A stretch of 64,000 nucleotides of DNA from Endozoicomonas elysicola. Its GTDB lineage: Bacteria; Pseudomonadota; Gammaproteobacteria; Pseudomonadales; Endozoicomonadaceae. Position numbers and translations under genes: made by a program. The notes under the pieces are model-generated. The model was not told the DNA's origin, ran no database searches, and was given only the letters and a program-made list of their open reading frames with translations. The stretch is from contig NZ_JOJP01000001.1 of assembly GCF_000710775.1 (NCBI RefSeq), positions 4,364,141-4,428,140 on the forward strand, read 5' to 3'. Position 1 is the stretch's first letter, and every line of letters starts with the position of its first letter. Below are positions 9,668 through 19,501 of the stretch, piece after piece.

Positions 9668-9703
9668 TCAACCTTACTTCCTGCTACTTACCTTTCCCAG
9701 GCC

Positions 9704-11125
9704 CTAAGAATAATCAAAATTTCCTTTAAGCCCTTCACCATCGTCCTGTCTATCAGGAGCATCGTTCAAAAACTGGTTAACCCGGTCTTCGTCGTAAAAC
9801 TTCAGCGCCAGGGCCGCCAGTAGGCAGAGCGCACCACCGACCATGACTGTGATAGAAGCTCCCGTGGCATTAGGTGTGCCACTGGCACTACCAATAATCA
9901 ACAGTGAAGGGAAGACAAGACTGGTCAATGAGATGGCTAGTTTAATATTGAAATTCATGGCGCCAAAAAAGACACCCTCCTTATGACTGCCCGTGCGATT
10001 GCCATCCGAACGGGCAATATCAGCAAGGATAACCGTCGGCAGAATGCTGTTAATAGCGGTAGGAATTGCCAGCAGCAGAATAAGAATCCAACCCGTCAGA
10101 GCCGCATCGGGTAAAACAGTACACAGAGGAATCAGTGCCATTAACAGGCCATGCAATACCAATGCAAAAATTTGCATGGTGCGTTTCTGGAAACGACGGG
10201 TTAACTTCACAACCAATGGGTAACAGGCAAAGCTGCAGACAAACATGACAATCATGACCAGTGACGCTGTGGATTCACTCATCCCCATCAAAATGGTCAC
10301 GTAGTAGATAGCACCGGTTTCCAGAAAGAATGTGGCCATGCACGTGAGCAGATTGGAGAGCGTAAACATGCGAAAGTCCACATTGGAAAAAGCGGACTTC
10401 ATGGCACTGAAAACATGTTCCGAGCACTGATTACCATCGCAGTATTTCTTCTCATCAATAACCAGCACCGGGACAGCCATGGCCAGTGCGCCCACAATAG
10501 AGAAAAAGATCGCACACATTCTGATCGCGGTCATGGCATCAAACCCCATGGACTCCAGCTCACCCTTCAAGGCCCAGATTGACTGACTGAAAGCAAAGGC
10601 CAGTGCCCAGGCAATGGAGTTACAGGTTGCAATAAAAACTCGATCATCAGAGGTTTTCCCAAGCTCAGGAGTGAGAGCGCCATAGGGAATGCAGTACATG
10701 GTCATAAACAGGTAAGCCAGCAGCGCACAGACTGAGACCCAGATAACATTCAAGGTACTGGGGGTATCATCGGGTGGCCAGAAGACCAGAGCCGTTGTCA
10801 GTGCAAAAGGCAGTAATGCGGAAGCCATAAATATACGACGGCGACCAAACTTATGAGTCGAGCGGTCACTCATATTGGCAATAAGCGGGTCGGTTATAGC
10901 ATCAAAACACCGGGAAAGGGCAAGAATAATACCCAGAACCGTTAGCCCCATGAGTACCGGTGCCCGTGTGATCAGTTCAGGTATGGGAGTAGTACCCTCC
11001 ACCTCTGGAGGAAAGTAAAAGTAAGTAATCACTGAACCAAAACTGGCCGCAGCCAGCATCCAGCCAAAATTCCCGAATGAAAAAAGCACCAGCCGCCATC
11101 TCGGAACCCGGTTATTGATATCCAT
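9704..11125 (-). CDS. GPH-family (MFS) sugar:cation symporter, second copy
   Basis: 473 residues, about 12 transmembrane segments, with the signature NMSDRSTHKFGRRR. It is very similar to the copy at 12850-14265: both contain GNRTGSHKEGVFFGAMNFNI and the same opening RVPRWRLVLFSFGNFGWML, so they are recent paralogs. It sits 61 bp downstream of the sialidase gene in the same orientation, consistent with co-expression and import of sialic acid or another sugar released by the sialidase. An acidic, probably cytoplasmic tail ends the protein. Confidence 0.88.
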   Translation of the reverse strand: MDINNRVPRWRLVLFSFGNFGWMLAAASFGSVITYFYFPPEVEGTTPIPELITRAPVLMGLTVLGIILALSRCFDAITDPLIANMSDRSTHKFGRRRIFMASALLPFALTTALVFWPPDDTPSTLNVIWVSVCALLAYLFMTMYCIPYGALTPELGKTSDDRVFIATCNSIAWALAFAFSQSIWALKGELESMGFDAMTAIRMCAIFFSIVGALAMAVPVLVIDEKKYCDGNQCSEHVFSAMKSAFSNVDFRMFTLSNLLTCMATFFLETGAIYYVTILMGMSESTASLVMIVMFVCSFACYPLVVKLTRRFQKRTMQIFALVLHGLLMALIPLCTVLPDAALTGWILILLLAIPTAINSILPTVILADIARSDGNRTGSHKEGVFFGAMNFNIKLAISLTSLVFPSLLIIGSASGTPNATGASITVMVGGALCLLAALALKFYDEDRVNQFLNDAPDRQDDGEGLKGNFDYS

Positions 11126-11186
11126 TACACTCCCCCAACCTACCGGTACAACCGGACTCTTTTTTATTATTATTTTTCACATCTGT

Positions 11187-12752
11187 TTACTGAGGTGTTA
11201 TCAGGCTTTCTGGAACCATGGCAATGGTGATTTTTTCCGAGTAAGACATGACTCCGTTTTCAAACAGAACAGCCACATCACCATTGGAGAGTGTACCAAG
11301 GTCGGAGTAACCGGCAGCGCCAGGATAGACAGTGACACTGTTCTTCCAGCTATTCCCCTGATCCTCACTGTATCGAACAGTCATATTGACCCGTGCCCGG
11401 GTATTGGCCGGATTGGCAAAAAGCAAGCCCTTTTCGCCATACTCCTCAACAGAGGCTTGGCAAACCGGCGTGAGCAAGGACAGATCCTTTTCTGCCTCCA
11501 GCCAGTTCATCCCACCGTCAGAAGACGTACTCACCCAACGTCCATTAGGGGCAGGTGCCCGACCCAGGGCTGCATGCTGACGGGTATTCATATAAATACG
11601 ACCATCGGCCAGTTCAGCAATGGCCGTTTCATCACCGGTATTGAGTGGCTCACTGGTCTGCCAGGTATTGCCATGATCATCACTGAACAGAACCACAGCC
11701 TGGTTGGCACGGCCTTCAACCTTCTGGTTCAGATAGCCTGGAATAATCAGACGCCCTTTCGCTGGATTCTGCTGTTTCTGGATACCATGCCCAGGCCCGA
11801 AAATCAGGCCCTTAAATGGCAGTACTTCACGATCACTCCAGGTCAGACCACCATCACGGCTGGTGATCATTACTGGCCAATGCTGCCTGGCTTCGTTACT
11901 GATATTGTGCGCAAGATGAATAATGCCGGTCTCCTGGTCAAAGGCCGGTGTGGGGTTGCCGCACTTACCCCGCTTATTATTGTCCTCATAGGTGCAGACG
12001 ACATTCAGCTGGCTCCAGCTTTTACCCCCGTCCTTACTAACTTTGGTCACCAGATCAATAACACCGGTATCCAGAGCAGCATCGCGGCGGGCTTCAGCCA
12101 CCCCAATCAAGAGGTCAGACTTCAGTTGTTCGCCATTACCCAGCTGACTGCCTGCTGGAACCACCAGCAATCCGGGAATCCGGTAGATGGCGTAACCATC
12201 AACACCGCCCACAAAGAGATCCTGCACATCCCTCAACTCATCATTATATTGCGGGTTATTGACCCAGTTCAGAGAACCCATCAATGGCCAGCCCAAAATG
12301 GCGATTAATCCTACGGTTGCCGTGTTTTTCAGTATTGCCTGATCATTTCGGTGGCGAGGCAATGCAGAAAACAACATGGCGATGGCTAAAAAGCCCCAGG
12401 CAACACCCAGTGCCGCAATCACTTCATCAAAAATACTGACCGGCTGGTAATAGTCGAATACCGTACTGTCGAGAAACACGATAACCAGGAGAGCGGCGGT
12501 TGCCAGAAAAGACAGAGAATAAAAAAAAGGTTTTACCCGTCTACTCTCTGGGTCTGATCGTTTAGCCCACAACCGGTTAACCAGACGAACTGATGCAATG
12601 GTGTAGATAAGGCCATAGATCACAGCTATGGCGGTAATCAGCCCAAATGCTGTCAGCCCCGGGGCATTAAACTCCAAGAACAGAAAGAGAAAAGTCAGCA
12701 GCCCCAGGCAGCTGACACTGATAAAAACAGCGGTGATTCTGGAAAGAAACAC
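11187..12752 (-). CDS. Sialidase (neuraminidase) with N-terminal multi-pass membrane domain
   Basis: 521 residues from a GTG start with GGAG ten bases upstream. The catalytic part begins near residue 185 with YRIPGL (variant FRIP motif, Arg191 of the arginine triad). It carries five Asp boxes of the S-x-D-x-G-x-x-W type at about 239, 298, 357, 410 and 462, the hallmark of the six-bladed sialidase propeller. A YSDL near 482 is a good candidate for the nucleophilic Tyr. Unusually, residues 8-160 hold about five hydrophobic segments instead of a signal peptide, so the enzyme should be anchored in the inner membrane facing the periplasm. GPH symporters on both sides suggest it trims sialylated oligosaccharides before uptake. 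Confidence 0.88.
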   Translation of the reverse strand: MFLSRITAVFISVSCLGLLTFLFLFLEFNAPGLTAFGLITAIAVIYGLIYTIASVRLVNRLWAKRSDPESRRVKPFFYSLSFLATAALLVIVFLDSTVFDYYQPVSIFDEVIAALGVAWGFLAIAMLFSALPRHRNDQAILKNTATVGLIAILGWPLMGSLNWVNNPQYNDELRDVQDLFVGGVDGYAIYRIPGLLVVPAGSQLGNGEQLKSDLLIGVAEARRDAALDTGVIDLVTKVSKDGGKSWSQLNVVCTYEDNNKRGKCGNPTPAFDQETGIIHLAHNISNEARQHWPVMITSRDGGLTWSDREVLPFKGLIFGPGHGIQKQQNPAKGRLIIPGYLNQKVEGRANQAVVLFSDDHGNTWQTSEPLNTGDETAIAELADGRIYMNTRQHAALGRAPAPNGRWVSTSSDGGMNWLEAEKDLSLLTPVCQASVEEYGEKGLLFANPANTRARVNMTVRYSEDQGNSWKNSVTVYPGAAGYSDLGTLSNGDVAVLFENGVMSYSEKITIAMVPESLITPQ

Positions 12753-12849
12753 AGTCAGGTTACTCCATTTTATTCTTATTATTTTCAGGGTCTGTTGATG
12801 TCTTTGTGCGTAAGCTGCACGTCAGAGTAAAAACATACAGGCCGAGATC

Positions 12850-14265
12850 TCAGGCAATGGATTCCGTCATTTCACCCTGAGAAGGCGTCTCATCCTGTTC
12901 ATCATCCAGATGACGGTTAACCCGTTGCTCATCATAAAACCTCAATGCCAGTACGGCGACAAAACAGAGGCCCGCACCCACCAGCGCAGTAAGCGAAACC
13001 CCAAAAGTGCTGGGAGCCCCATCGCTGCTGCCAATAATCAGCAACGAGGGAAAAATCAGGCTGGTCACTGATGTGGCCACCTTGATGTTGAAATTCATGG
13101 CACCAAAAAACACCCCCTCCTTATGACTGCCGGTGCGATTGCCATCAGACTTGGCAATGTCCGCCATAATGGCGGTTGGCAGAATACTGTTAATGGCGGT
13201 CGGTATCGCCAGTAACAGAATAATCACCCACCCCGTCAACGCGGCATCCGGCAGGATAGTACACAGGGGAATCAGTGCAAACAGAAGACCATGCAGTGCC
13301 ATGGCAAACATCTGCATATTTCTTTTGGGAATTCGGCGGGTCAGTTTCACGATAAAGGGGTAACAGGCAAAACTGCAGCCAAACATCACAATCATAATCA
13401 GCGATGCTGTTGCCTCACACATCCCCATTAGCATCGTGACGTAATAGATAGCCCCGGTTTCCAGAAAAAACGTCGCCATAAAAGTCGCGACATTAGCCAG
13501 TGAGAACATGCGAAAATCAGGATTAGTAAATGCTGACTTCATGGCACCAAGAACAGGCTCTGAGCAGGTGTTTCCATCACAGTACTTGCTTTCATCAATG
13601 GCCAGAATCGGCACCAGCATGGCCAGGCCACCCAAGACCGCAAACAGTCCTGCACAGACCCGGATTGCCGTCATGGCATCCATACCTGAGGATTCCAGCG
13701 TATCTTTAATCACCCACACCAGCTGACCACAGGCAAAAGCCAGAGCCCAGGCAACCGAGTTAACCGTAGCAATAAATATCCGATCCTCAGACGTTTTACC
13801 CAGCTCGGGAATCAACGCGGTATAAGGCATGACATACATGGTCATAAACAGGTAGGCGAGAATGCCAAAAACAACCACCCAGGCGGCATTCAAGATCGTG
13901 GGGGACGTATCAGGAGGGGTGAATACCAGAACAGAACAGATGGCAAAGGGGATCAGGGAAAGTGCCATAAATATACGACGTCGACCAAATTTATGTACTG
14001 AACGGTCACTCATATTGGCGATCAGGGGGTCGGTGATCGCATCAAACAGCCGGGATACAGCCAGTATCAGGCCAAGCACTGTCAGCCCCATAAAAACAGG
14101 CGCGCGGTTGATTAACTCCGGTATTGGCTCGACGCCCTCAACAGTGGGTGGAAAATAAAAGTAATTAATGACTGACATAAAACAGAAGGCAGTCAGCATC
14201 CACCCAAAGTTGCCAAAGGAGAATAATACCAGCCGCCAGCGCGGCACCCTGCCTACTGCTTTCAT
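12850..14265 (-). CDS. GPH-family (MFS) sugar:cation symporter, third copy
   Basis: 471 residues, about 12 membrane helices, signature NMSDRSVHKFGRRR. It is the closest relative of the 9704-11125 product, with the same opening and near-identical C-terminal loop motifs. It ends 98 bp upstream of the sialidase start and is the first gene of the apparent run symporter-sialidase-symporter-symporter, all on the reverse strand. The C-terminus is acidic and Glu/Asp-rich, as in its sister. The 275 bp upstream to the TPR gene holds no further gene. Confidence 0.88.
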   Translation of the reverse strand: MKAVGRVPRWRLVLFSFGNFGWMLTAFCFMSVINYFYFPPTVEGVEPIPELINRAPVFMGLTVLGLILAVSRLFDAITDPLIANMSDRSVHKFGRRRIFMALSLIPFAICSVLVFTPPDTSPTILNAAWVVVFGILAYLFMTMYVMPYTALIPELGKTSEDRIFIATVNSVAWALAFACGQLVWVIKDTLESSGMDAMTAIRVCAGLFAVLGGLAMLVPILAIDESKYCDGNTCSEPVLGAMKSAFTNPDFRMFSLANVATFMATFFLETGAIYYVTMLMGMCEATASLIMIVMFGCSFACYPFIVKLTRRIPKRNMQMFAMALHGLLFALIPLCTILPDAALTGWVIILLLAIPTAINSILPTAIMADIAKSDGNRTGSHKEGVFFGAMNFNIKVATSVTSLIFPSLLIIGSSDGAPSTFGVSLTALVGAGLCFVAVLALRFYDEQRVNRHLDDEQDETPSQGEMTESIA

Positions 14266-14540
14266 ATTTTCTCCCCCATCACTCCATAATGTGAATTTTT
14301 ATCATGTTTTTATCATATACCAGAGAAATCTCGTGAAACAACCATGATTCTCTGAAACCGCATACCGTTGCCTTCCTCTCCTTCTGAAACAATACAGGAT
14401 TGGCCAGTTAAATAAACACTGAACCAATGAAGGCTTTCATATTATCCCGGATGCTGTTTAAATGAGCACAAACAATAAAAATGAAAAATATTCAGTTTTT
14501 AACAATACAAAGACTGATCGATTGCTGATGGAGCCCAACC

Positions 14541-15089
14541 ATGAAGCTTATTACCACATTGATTACCAGTTTTACATTCGCCCTCCTCTCCTTTACTGCC
14601 CATGCAAACCAGCTCAGCGCTGGCTACGAGCTGGAGAGTCAGTGGATTCAGGCACTGCAGGAAAGTGATACGGATAAGAGAGTCGCTGAACTTGAACGGG
14701 TACTGGAAGAAGCAACTCAGGCACTGATCGCAACACCAGACGACGTAGAACTGTTAATTGTTAAAGCCAATAGCAACCTTGAAATTGCCAATGCCCTCAA
14801 CAGTGTAAAATCATTGGGTTATTTAAAAGAGGGCAAAAAGGATCTGGAAAAAGCCATCGAAATCTCGCCAATGGCACTTGATGGCATGGCAGAAGCGAGT
14901 CTGGCATCCGCACTCTACTGGGCACCTGGCTGGCCACTTTCTTATGGTGATAAAAAAGAAGCTATCGAGTTGTTTGATGAAGCGCTCACCAGAAACCCTG
15001 ACAGCCTGGAGCTATTGACTCAATACGGGTACATCATGAGCCTTAATGGTGAAGGTGACCTCGGCAAGGCCAGGTCTCTGTTTGAATAA
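14541..15089 (+). CDS. Exported TPR-like protein, truncated by an in-frame stop
   Basis: 182 residues with a signal peptide ending at AHA (about residue 22), then helical TPR-type repeats at about 50-80 and 125-180 (DKKEAIELFDEALTRNPDSLELL is a clear unit). The reading frame hits TAA at 15087, then continues open in the same frame with sensible protein sequence for another 34 codons to TAA at 15192. That stops just 12 bp before the GH5-like gene and its GGAG site. A single nonsense change in a ~217-residue gene is the simplest explanation. Product role unknown; it is probably translated as a unit with the GH5-like enzyme. Confidence 0.65.
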   Translation: MKLITTLITSFTFALLSFTAHANQLSAGYELESQWIQALQESDTDKRVAELERVLEEATQALIATPDDVELLIVKANSNLEIANALNSVKSLGYLKEGKKDLEKAIEISPMALDGMAEASLASALYWAPGWPLSYGDKKEAIELFDEALTRNPDSLELLTQYGYIMSLNGEGDLGKARSLFE

Positions 15090-15206
15090 GCATTGCAACA
15101 GATCGAAGCAACGGAACAACAGGGAAGAACAGTATTCGCACAAATCCGGAAAAAGGACATTCTTTCGGCTCTCGAGAGCATAGAAAACCAATAACGGAGA
15201 CACCCG

Positions 15207-16346
15207 ATGTCCGGCAAGTGGTCTGCCGAGAAGGCACAGCAGTGGTATTCAGCGCTGCCCTGGCTGCGGGGGTTCAACTACCTTCCCAGAACAGCCATTA
15301 ACTGGACCGAGCTCTGGCAGGGACTCTCTTTTGACCCTGCCACCATTGACCAGGAGCTTGGCTGGTCAACAGCCATCGGTTACAACACACTCAGAACCAA
15401 CCTGCCTTTTATTGTCTGGAAGCATGACCGGGATAGGTTGATCCAGCGTATCAACCAATTCCTGAACATTGCCGAAAAGCATGGCATATACGTCATGCTT
15501 TGCCTGATGGATGACTGTGGATTCTCCGGTGATGAACCTTACCTTGGTCAACAGAAACCGCCGATTCCGGGCATCCATAACAGTCAGGCAGCTGCCAGCC
15601 CCGGCCGAGAAGTGGTTAAAGACAGACGTCAGTGGAAAGAAGTTGAAGCTTACATTCGGGATATTATTTCCACATTCCGGAACGATAGCCGGGTTCTGCT
15701 TTGGGACCTGTACAATGAGCCAGCGAATTCTGCAGTGTTCGGACGATTTAACTGGAAGCTGATAGACCCCAGGCTGACATCCCATGCAACGGAATTATTA
15801 GAACAGGCCTTTGTCTGGGCACGGCAGGAATCGCCAACCCAGCCACTGACGGCAGGCGCCTACGAAGTGGGCACCACGGTCAATGTTAAACTGCCACTGG
15901 TAGGCAATATCAGTCTGGATTACCTGCTGACAGGACAAAAAGATCCTTTTTACCACCGTCGATTTGACCGACTGGCCTTGGAACTCTCTGACATTATCAG
16001 TTTCCACGCTTATGTTTCCGCTGACAAAATGCAGAGCATCATTCACTACCTTGACGGGAAATATCAGCGCCCACTGTTCTGCACTGAATGGCTGGCCCGC
16101 CATGTTGGCAGTCGTCTCGAAGAGCAGCTTCCGATCTTTAAATCACACCGTGTCGCCTGTTACCAGTGGGGATTGGTGAATGGTCGTACACAGACACACC
16201 TGCCCTGGACAGATATCCGGGTATCTGCCAAAGAAAAAGATCTGTGGTTTCATGATTTGCTTAAACCGGATGGCACCGCTTATGATGAAAAGGAAGTTGA
16301 GCTGATTCGGTCATTGACCCATGAAAAAGTCACTGAGACTGCCTAA
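15207..16346 (+). CDS. GH5-like glycoside hydrolase (clan GH-A)
   Basis: 379 residues, a (beta/alpha)8 glycosidase. The acid/base is seen in [11 protein letters not shown] (Glu171) and the nucleophile in LFCTEWLAR (Glu294). RGFNYLPR at 21-28 is the typical opening strand. No signal peptide, so it is probably cytoplasmic and acts on imported oligosaccharides. The start is supported by GGAG 8 bases upstream. It is translated right after the TPR gene and converges on the GH1 gene. A beta-mannosidase, beta-xylanase or related activity is possible; the exact specificity is not readable. Confidence 0.8.
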   Translation: MSGKWSAEKAQQWYSALPWLRGFNYLPRTAINWTELWQGLSFDPATIDQELGWSTAIGYNTLRTNLPFIVWKHDRDRLIQRINQFLNIAEKHGIYVMLCLMDDCGFSGDEPYLGQQKPPIPGIHNSQAAASPGREVVKDRRQWKEVEAYIRDIISTFRNDSRVLLWDLYNEPANSAVFGRFNWKLIDPRLTSHATELLEQAFVWARQESPTQPLTAGAYEVGTTVNVKLPLVGNISLDYLLTGQKDPFYHRRFDRLALELSDIISFHAYVSADKMQSIIHYLDGKYQRPLFCTEWLARHVGSRLEEQLPIFKSHRVACYQWGLVNGRTQTHLPWTDIRVSAKEKDLWFHDLLKPDGTAYDEKEVELIRSLTHEKVTETA

Positions 16347-16362
16347 GTAGAAGGTTTATAAA

Positions 16363-16381
16363 GCCTGACCCACAGTCAGGC
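16363..16381. terminator. Hairpin between convergent GH5-like and GH1 genes
   Basis: GCCTGAC (16363-16369) pairs with GTCAGGC (16375-16381), loop of five. The reverse-strand side continues with TTTATAAA, so a weak bidirectional terminator is possible. It overlaps the GH1 stop codon. Confidence 0.4.
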
Positions 16382-17764
16382 ACGTTCTAAAGTCATAAGA
16401 CCGGCAGGCACTTCAAGGGCACCTCTCTGCCGAATCTGTTGCTGCAGCCAATAGCCTGAATTTTTAATGGTTCTCTTACCCGACTCATAGTCAACATGAA
16501 CCAGGCCAAAGCGGGTGCTGAAGCCTTTCGCCCACTCAAAGTTATCCAGCAATGACCAGGCAAAATAACCGCGGACATCAGTACCTTCCTGCCTGGCTTT
16601 CAGCACTTCATGGATATGGGACCGCAAGTAACTGATGCGAGGCTGGTCGCTAACAATTCCATGATCAACCTTGTCAAAATAGGCCGCCCCATTCTCGGTA
16701 ATATAAACGGGAGGATTGCCATACTCCGCTCGCATCAATGTCAGCAGTTCATTAAAACCTTCAGGGTAAATTTCCCAATCCATAGCCGTATATCGATAGG
16801 GGTCTGGCTCTGGCCTTCTGGCAACAAACGTGCCTCTTAACCCTGGAACAAGCCGGTTACCTCTGACAAATTCACGGCTGTAATAGTTGAGTCCGGTAAA
16901 GTCGGTGGGTGTTTGGATAATATCAAAATCACCTGGGTTTACCGGTGGCCGAAACCATCGAAAGCGCTGCCATAAAACCTCTGGATAATGCCCCTTGAAG
17001 ATTGGGTCAAATGCAATACCGTTCATAAAGGCATTGGCCGTCTTTGCTGCCTCCAGGTCAATAGCCCGGCTACCTTTGATATGCATAGGGGTATAACTGA
17101 GGGTAAGACCTGCCTTTGCTGTAGAGTCTTCACTGCGTATGGCCTGCATGGCCATACCATGCCCAAGAAGAATATGGTGCATGGCTCGCCAGAAAGTCCA
17201 GGGGTTTCGCTTACCGGGAGCATGATGGCCAAACAGATGGCCAAACGTAGCGTGCTCCCATGGCTCATTGACCGTAATCCAGTGTTTTACACGGTCACCA
17301 AAATGATTAACAACGGTTTTTGTGTAGTCGGCAAAATGGTAACAGGTCTCCCGCCCGGCAAAACCACCATACTGCTGGTACAGCGCTTCTGGTGTATCCC
17401 AGTGAAACAGCGTAGTGAATGGGGTAATGCCTGCTTCAAGCAGTGAATCGATCAACCGATCGTAAAAGGCCAACCCTTTCGGGTTTATCCTGCCCTTTCC
17501 TTCCGGAAAGATCCGTGACCATGAGATGGAAAAACGATAGGCATCCAGTGAAAGCTGATCCATGATGCCAACATCTTCCTGATAACGATGGTAATGATCA
17601 CAGGCGGTATCGGCATTATGGCCGCGATCAATGTTACCAGGCTGGTGACAAAACGTATCCCAGATACTGGGACCCCGCCCATCTTCTCTGACAGCACCTT
17701 CAATCTGATAGGCCGCGGTTGCTGCGCCGATCAGAAAGTCCCTGGGAATGTTGAGATGATCCAT
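16376..17764 (-). CDS. GH1 beta-glucosidase family enzyme
   Basis: 462 residues, normal GH1 length. Hydrolyses terminal beta-glycosidic bonds, usually beta-glucosides or beta-galactosides. The N-terminal GH1 signature is FLIGAATAAYQIEG (10-23); the acid/base is in TVNEPW (Glu167) and the nucleophile in YITENGA (Glu357). The aglycone Trp-rich region FAWSLLDNFEWAKGF is intact. No signal peptide, so cytoplasmic. It lies 96 bp downstream of the GH4 gene on the same strand, and the pair probably degrades imported oligosaccharides. Confidence 0.93.
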   Translation of the reverse strand: MDHLNIPRDFLIGAATAAYQIEGAVREDGRGPSIWDTFCHQPGNIDRGHNADTACDHYHRYQEDVGIMDQLSLDAYRFSISWSRIFPEGKGRINPKGLAFYDRLIDSLLEAGITPFTTLFHWDTPEALYQQYGGFAGRETCYHFADYTKTVVNHFGDRVKHWITVNEPWEHATFGHLFGHHAPGKRNPWTFWRAMHHILLGHGMAMQAIRSEDSTAKAGLTLSYTPMHIKGSRAIDLEAAKTANAFMNGIAFDPIFKGHYPEVLWQRFRWFRPPVNPGDFDIIQTPTDFTGLNYYSREFVRGNRLVPGLRGTFVARRPEPDPYRYTAMDWEIYPEGFNELLTLMRAEYGNPPVYITENGAAYFDKVDHGIVSDQPRISYLRSHIHEVLKARQEGTDVRGYFAWSLLDNFEWAKGFSTRFGLVHVDYESGKRTIKNSGYWLQQQIRQRGALEVPAGLMTLERA

Positions 17765-17860
17765 TGGTAAACCGCACGGTCAGAGAATAAAAATATGAAT
17801 AAAATCCATCATCTGACCATGGCAGTTTAATGTCAACCAAGACCTGAAAAAAATTCAGAT

Positions 17861-19255
17861 TTATTGATAGGCAGGCAAATAGTCTCCATGGGCTTCAATC
17901 AAATCATCACAAAGGTTGGTAATCTGATCCATTGTCAACTCCGCTGCGGTGTGTGGATCCAGCATGGCGGCATGATAAATATAATCACGCCGACGTGTGA
18001 GTGCCGCTTCAATGGCCAGGTCCTGAACATTAATATTGGTTCTGTTCAATGCCGCCAGCTGGGGAGGCAAGGCACCAGTAACGGTCGGGGTAATGCCGTT
18101 CTGGTCAGCAAGGCAGGTGACTTCTACTACCGCATTTTCAGGCAAATTAGTAATCAGCCCTCTATTCAGGACATTTCCCCCGAAAGTATATGGGCTCCCC
18201 GTTTCCATCGCTTCCAGCATATAGGATGCGTATTCTTCAGAGCGGGTATGCGGCAGCGCCTCACCTTTTCTCCAGGCACTCAACAGCCCCTGAACCTCAT
18301 TGGCGGTATTTTCATCCAGCAACGTCATCAACTGGGCTTCCATCTCTTCCGTCAGCATGCCCCCCAATGCCGCCTCAATCCCTGTCCACAGGTGCTCGTA
18401 TTCCTCACAACGTCGTGGATACTCATCCAGCGGGATATTAAAGCGATCAATCAACTCTGGAGCCGTCGATTTAATGAAATAAGGAAGGTATTCCGCATTA
18501 TGCTCACTAGACTCTGTGACGTAATAACCAAAGCGCTTCATCATTTCATAGCGAACCATGTCATTATGCTTTCCGGCTTTGCTGCGAGCCTCCGCCAGGC
18601 GCTTGATCTCTGGATAGAGATCCTCCCCGTTATGTGACACCTCCAGTAGCCATGCCATATGGTTGATACCGGCGATTTTCCACTTTACCCCGCTTAACGG
18701 AATATCCAGGGGTTTCAGCAGCTCTGGAACACAGCACTGGACACTGTGACACAGGCCTACCGTTTTAACGTCCGTTGCCCGAAGCATGGCACCGGTAACC
18801 ATCGCCATGGGATTGGTATAATTAAGCAACCATGCGTCAGGGCAAAGCTCCTCTATATCCCTGGCAATATCCAGCATCACGGGTATGGTTCGCAAGCCAC
18901 GGAATATACCGCCTATACCCAGCGTATCGCCAATGGTCTGCCTGAGGCCGTATCGGGATGGAATTTCAAAATCAATGACGGTTGAAGGCTTGTAGCCACC
19001 GACCTGAATGGCATTAAAGACATAATCAGCATCTTTAAGGGCTTCCCGGCGATCCAGGTGAGTCGTAATGGTTGCTTTCGAGCCAAAGGTACGGCTGATC
19101 GCCGTCATAATCTGAGCTGTCTGCTCAAGGCGCTTGGGATCTATATCATGCAGTGCGAAATGGCTATCTTCCAGGGCAGGGCTGGCCATACAGTCGCCCA
19201 GAAGATTTTTGGCAAAAACCGTGCTGCCAGCACCAATCATAGTAATTTTTGGCAT
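17861..19255 (-). CDS. GH4 alpha-galactosidase (MelA-like)
   Basis: 464 residues. GH4 enzymes use NAD+ and a divalent metal to cleave glycosides by an oxidation-elimination mechanism. Visible are the Rossmann motif IGAGSTVFAKNLLGD (7-21), NYTNPMAM (145-152), the metal ligands Cys169-His170 (GLCHSV) and GINHMAW (His199). The pattern fits the MelA subgroup (alpha-galactosidase) better than the 6-phospho-glycosidase or LplD subgroups, but this is not certain. First gene of a probable operon with GH1, and divergent from an AraC regulator across a short inverted-repeat element. Confidence 0.88.
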   Translation of the reverse strand: MPKITMIGAGSTVFAKNLLGDCMASPALEDSHFALHDIDPKRLEQTAQIMTAISRTFGSKATITTHLDRREALKDADYVFNAIQVGGYKPSTVIDFEIPSRYGLRQTIGDTLGIGGIFRGLRTIPVMLDIARDIEELCPDAWLLNYTNPMAMVTGAMLRATDVKTVGLCHSVQCCVPELLKPLDIPLSGVKWKIAGINHMAWLLEVSHNGEDLYPEIKRLAEARSKAGKHNDMVRYEMMKRFGYYVTESSEHNAEYLPYFIKSTAPELIDRFNIPLDEYPRRCEEYEHLWTGIEAALGGMLTEEMEAQLMTLLDENTANEVQGLLSAWRKGEALPHTRSEEYASYMLEAMETGSPYTFGGNVLNRGLITNLPENAVVEVTCLADQNGITPTVTGALPPQLAALNRTNINVQDLAIEAALTRRRDYIYHAAMLDPHTAAELTMDQITNLCDDLIEAHGDYLPAYQ

Positions 19256-19310
19256 GGACTCCCTCCACCGAATTAAACGACATGTTTTAATTATTATCTG
19301 TGTCTGGTAA

Positions 19311-19474
19311 TAAGTAGCTGAGGATATGGAATCATATATTTCTGGCTACTTGGGCAGGTGCTATGCAAGGCACAACGGAGGAAGCATAGCCGTAGCTATG
19401 TGACCGGCGTTGTAACGAAGCAGAGTGGCTGAACAAGGAGTCAGGATATATGATTCCATATGCTCAGCTACTTA
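19311..19474. mobile_element. MITE-like element with 29-bp terminal inverted repeats
   Basis: The left end (19311-19339) and right end (19446-19474) are inverted copies matching at 28 of 29 positions. The homology extends imperfectly inward. Each end carries the dinucleotide TA outermost, as expected for TA-targeting elements. The ~105-bp interior has no open frame. It lies in the shared promoter region of the GH4 and AraC genes. Confidence 0.65.
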
Positions 19475-19501
19475 CTATAAGCGGTTAGTGGATCACTCAG
19501 A

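Noticed and set aside
11115-12308. Long plus-strand open frame (397 codons) opposite the sialidase
   Set aside because: It is antisense to the well-supported sialidase with its Asp boxes; its product has no recognisable features.
17864-18637. Plus-strand open frame opposite GH4
   Set aside because: Antisense shadow of the GH4 gene.
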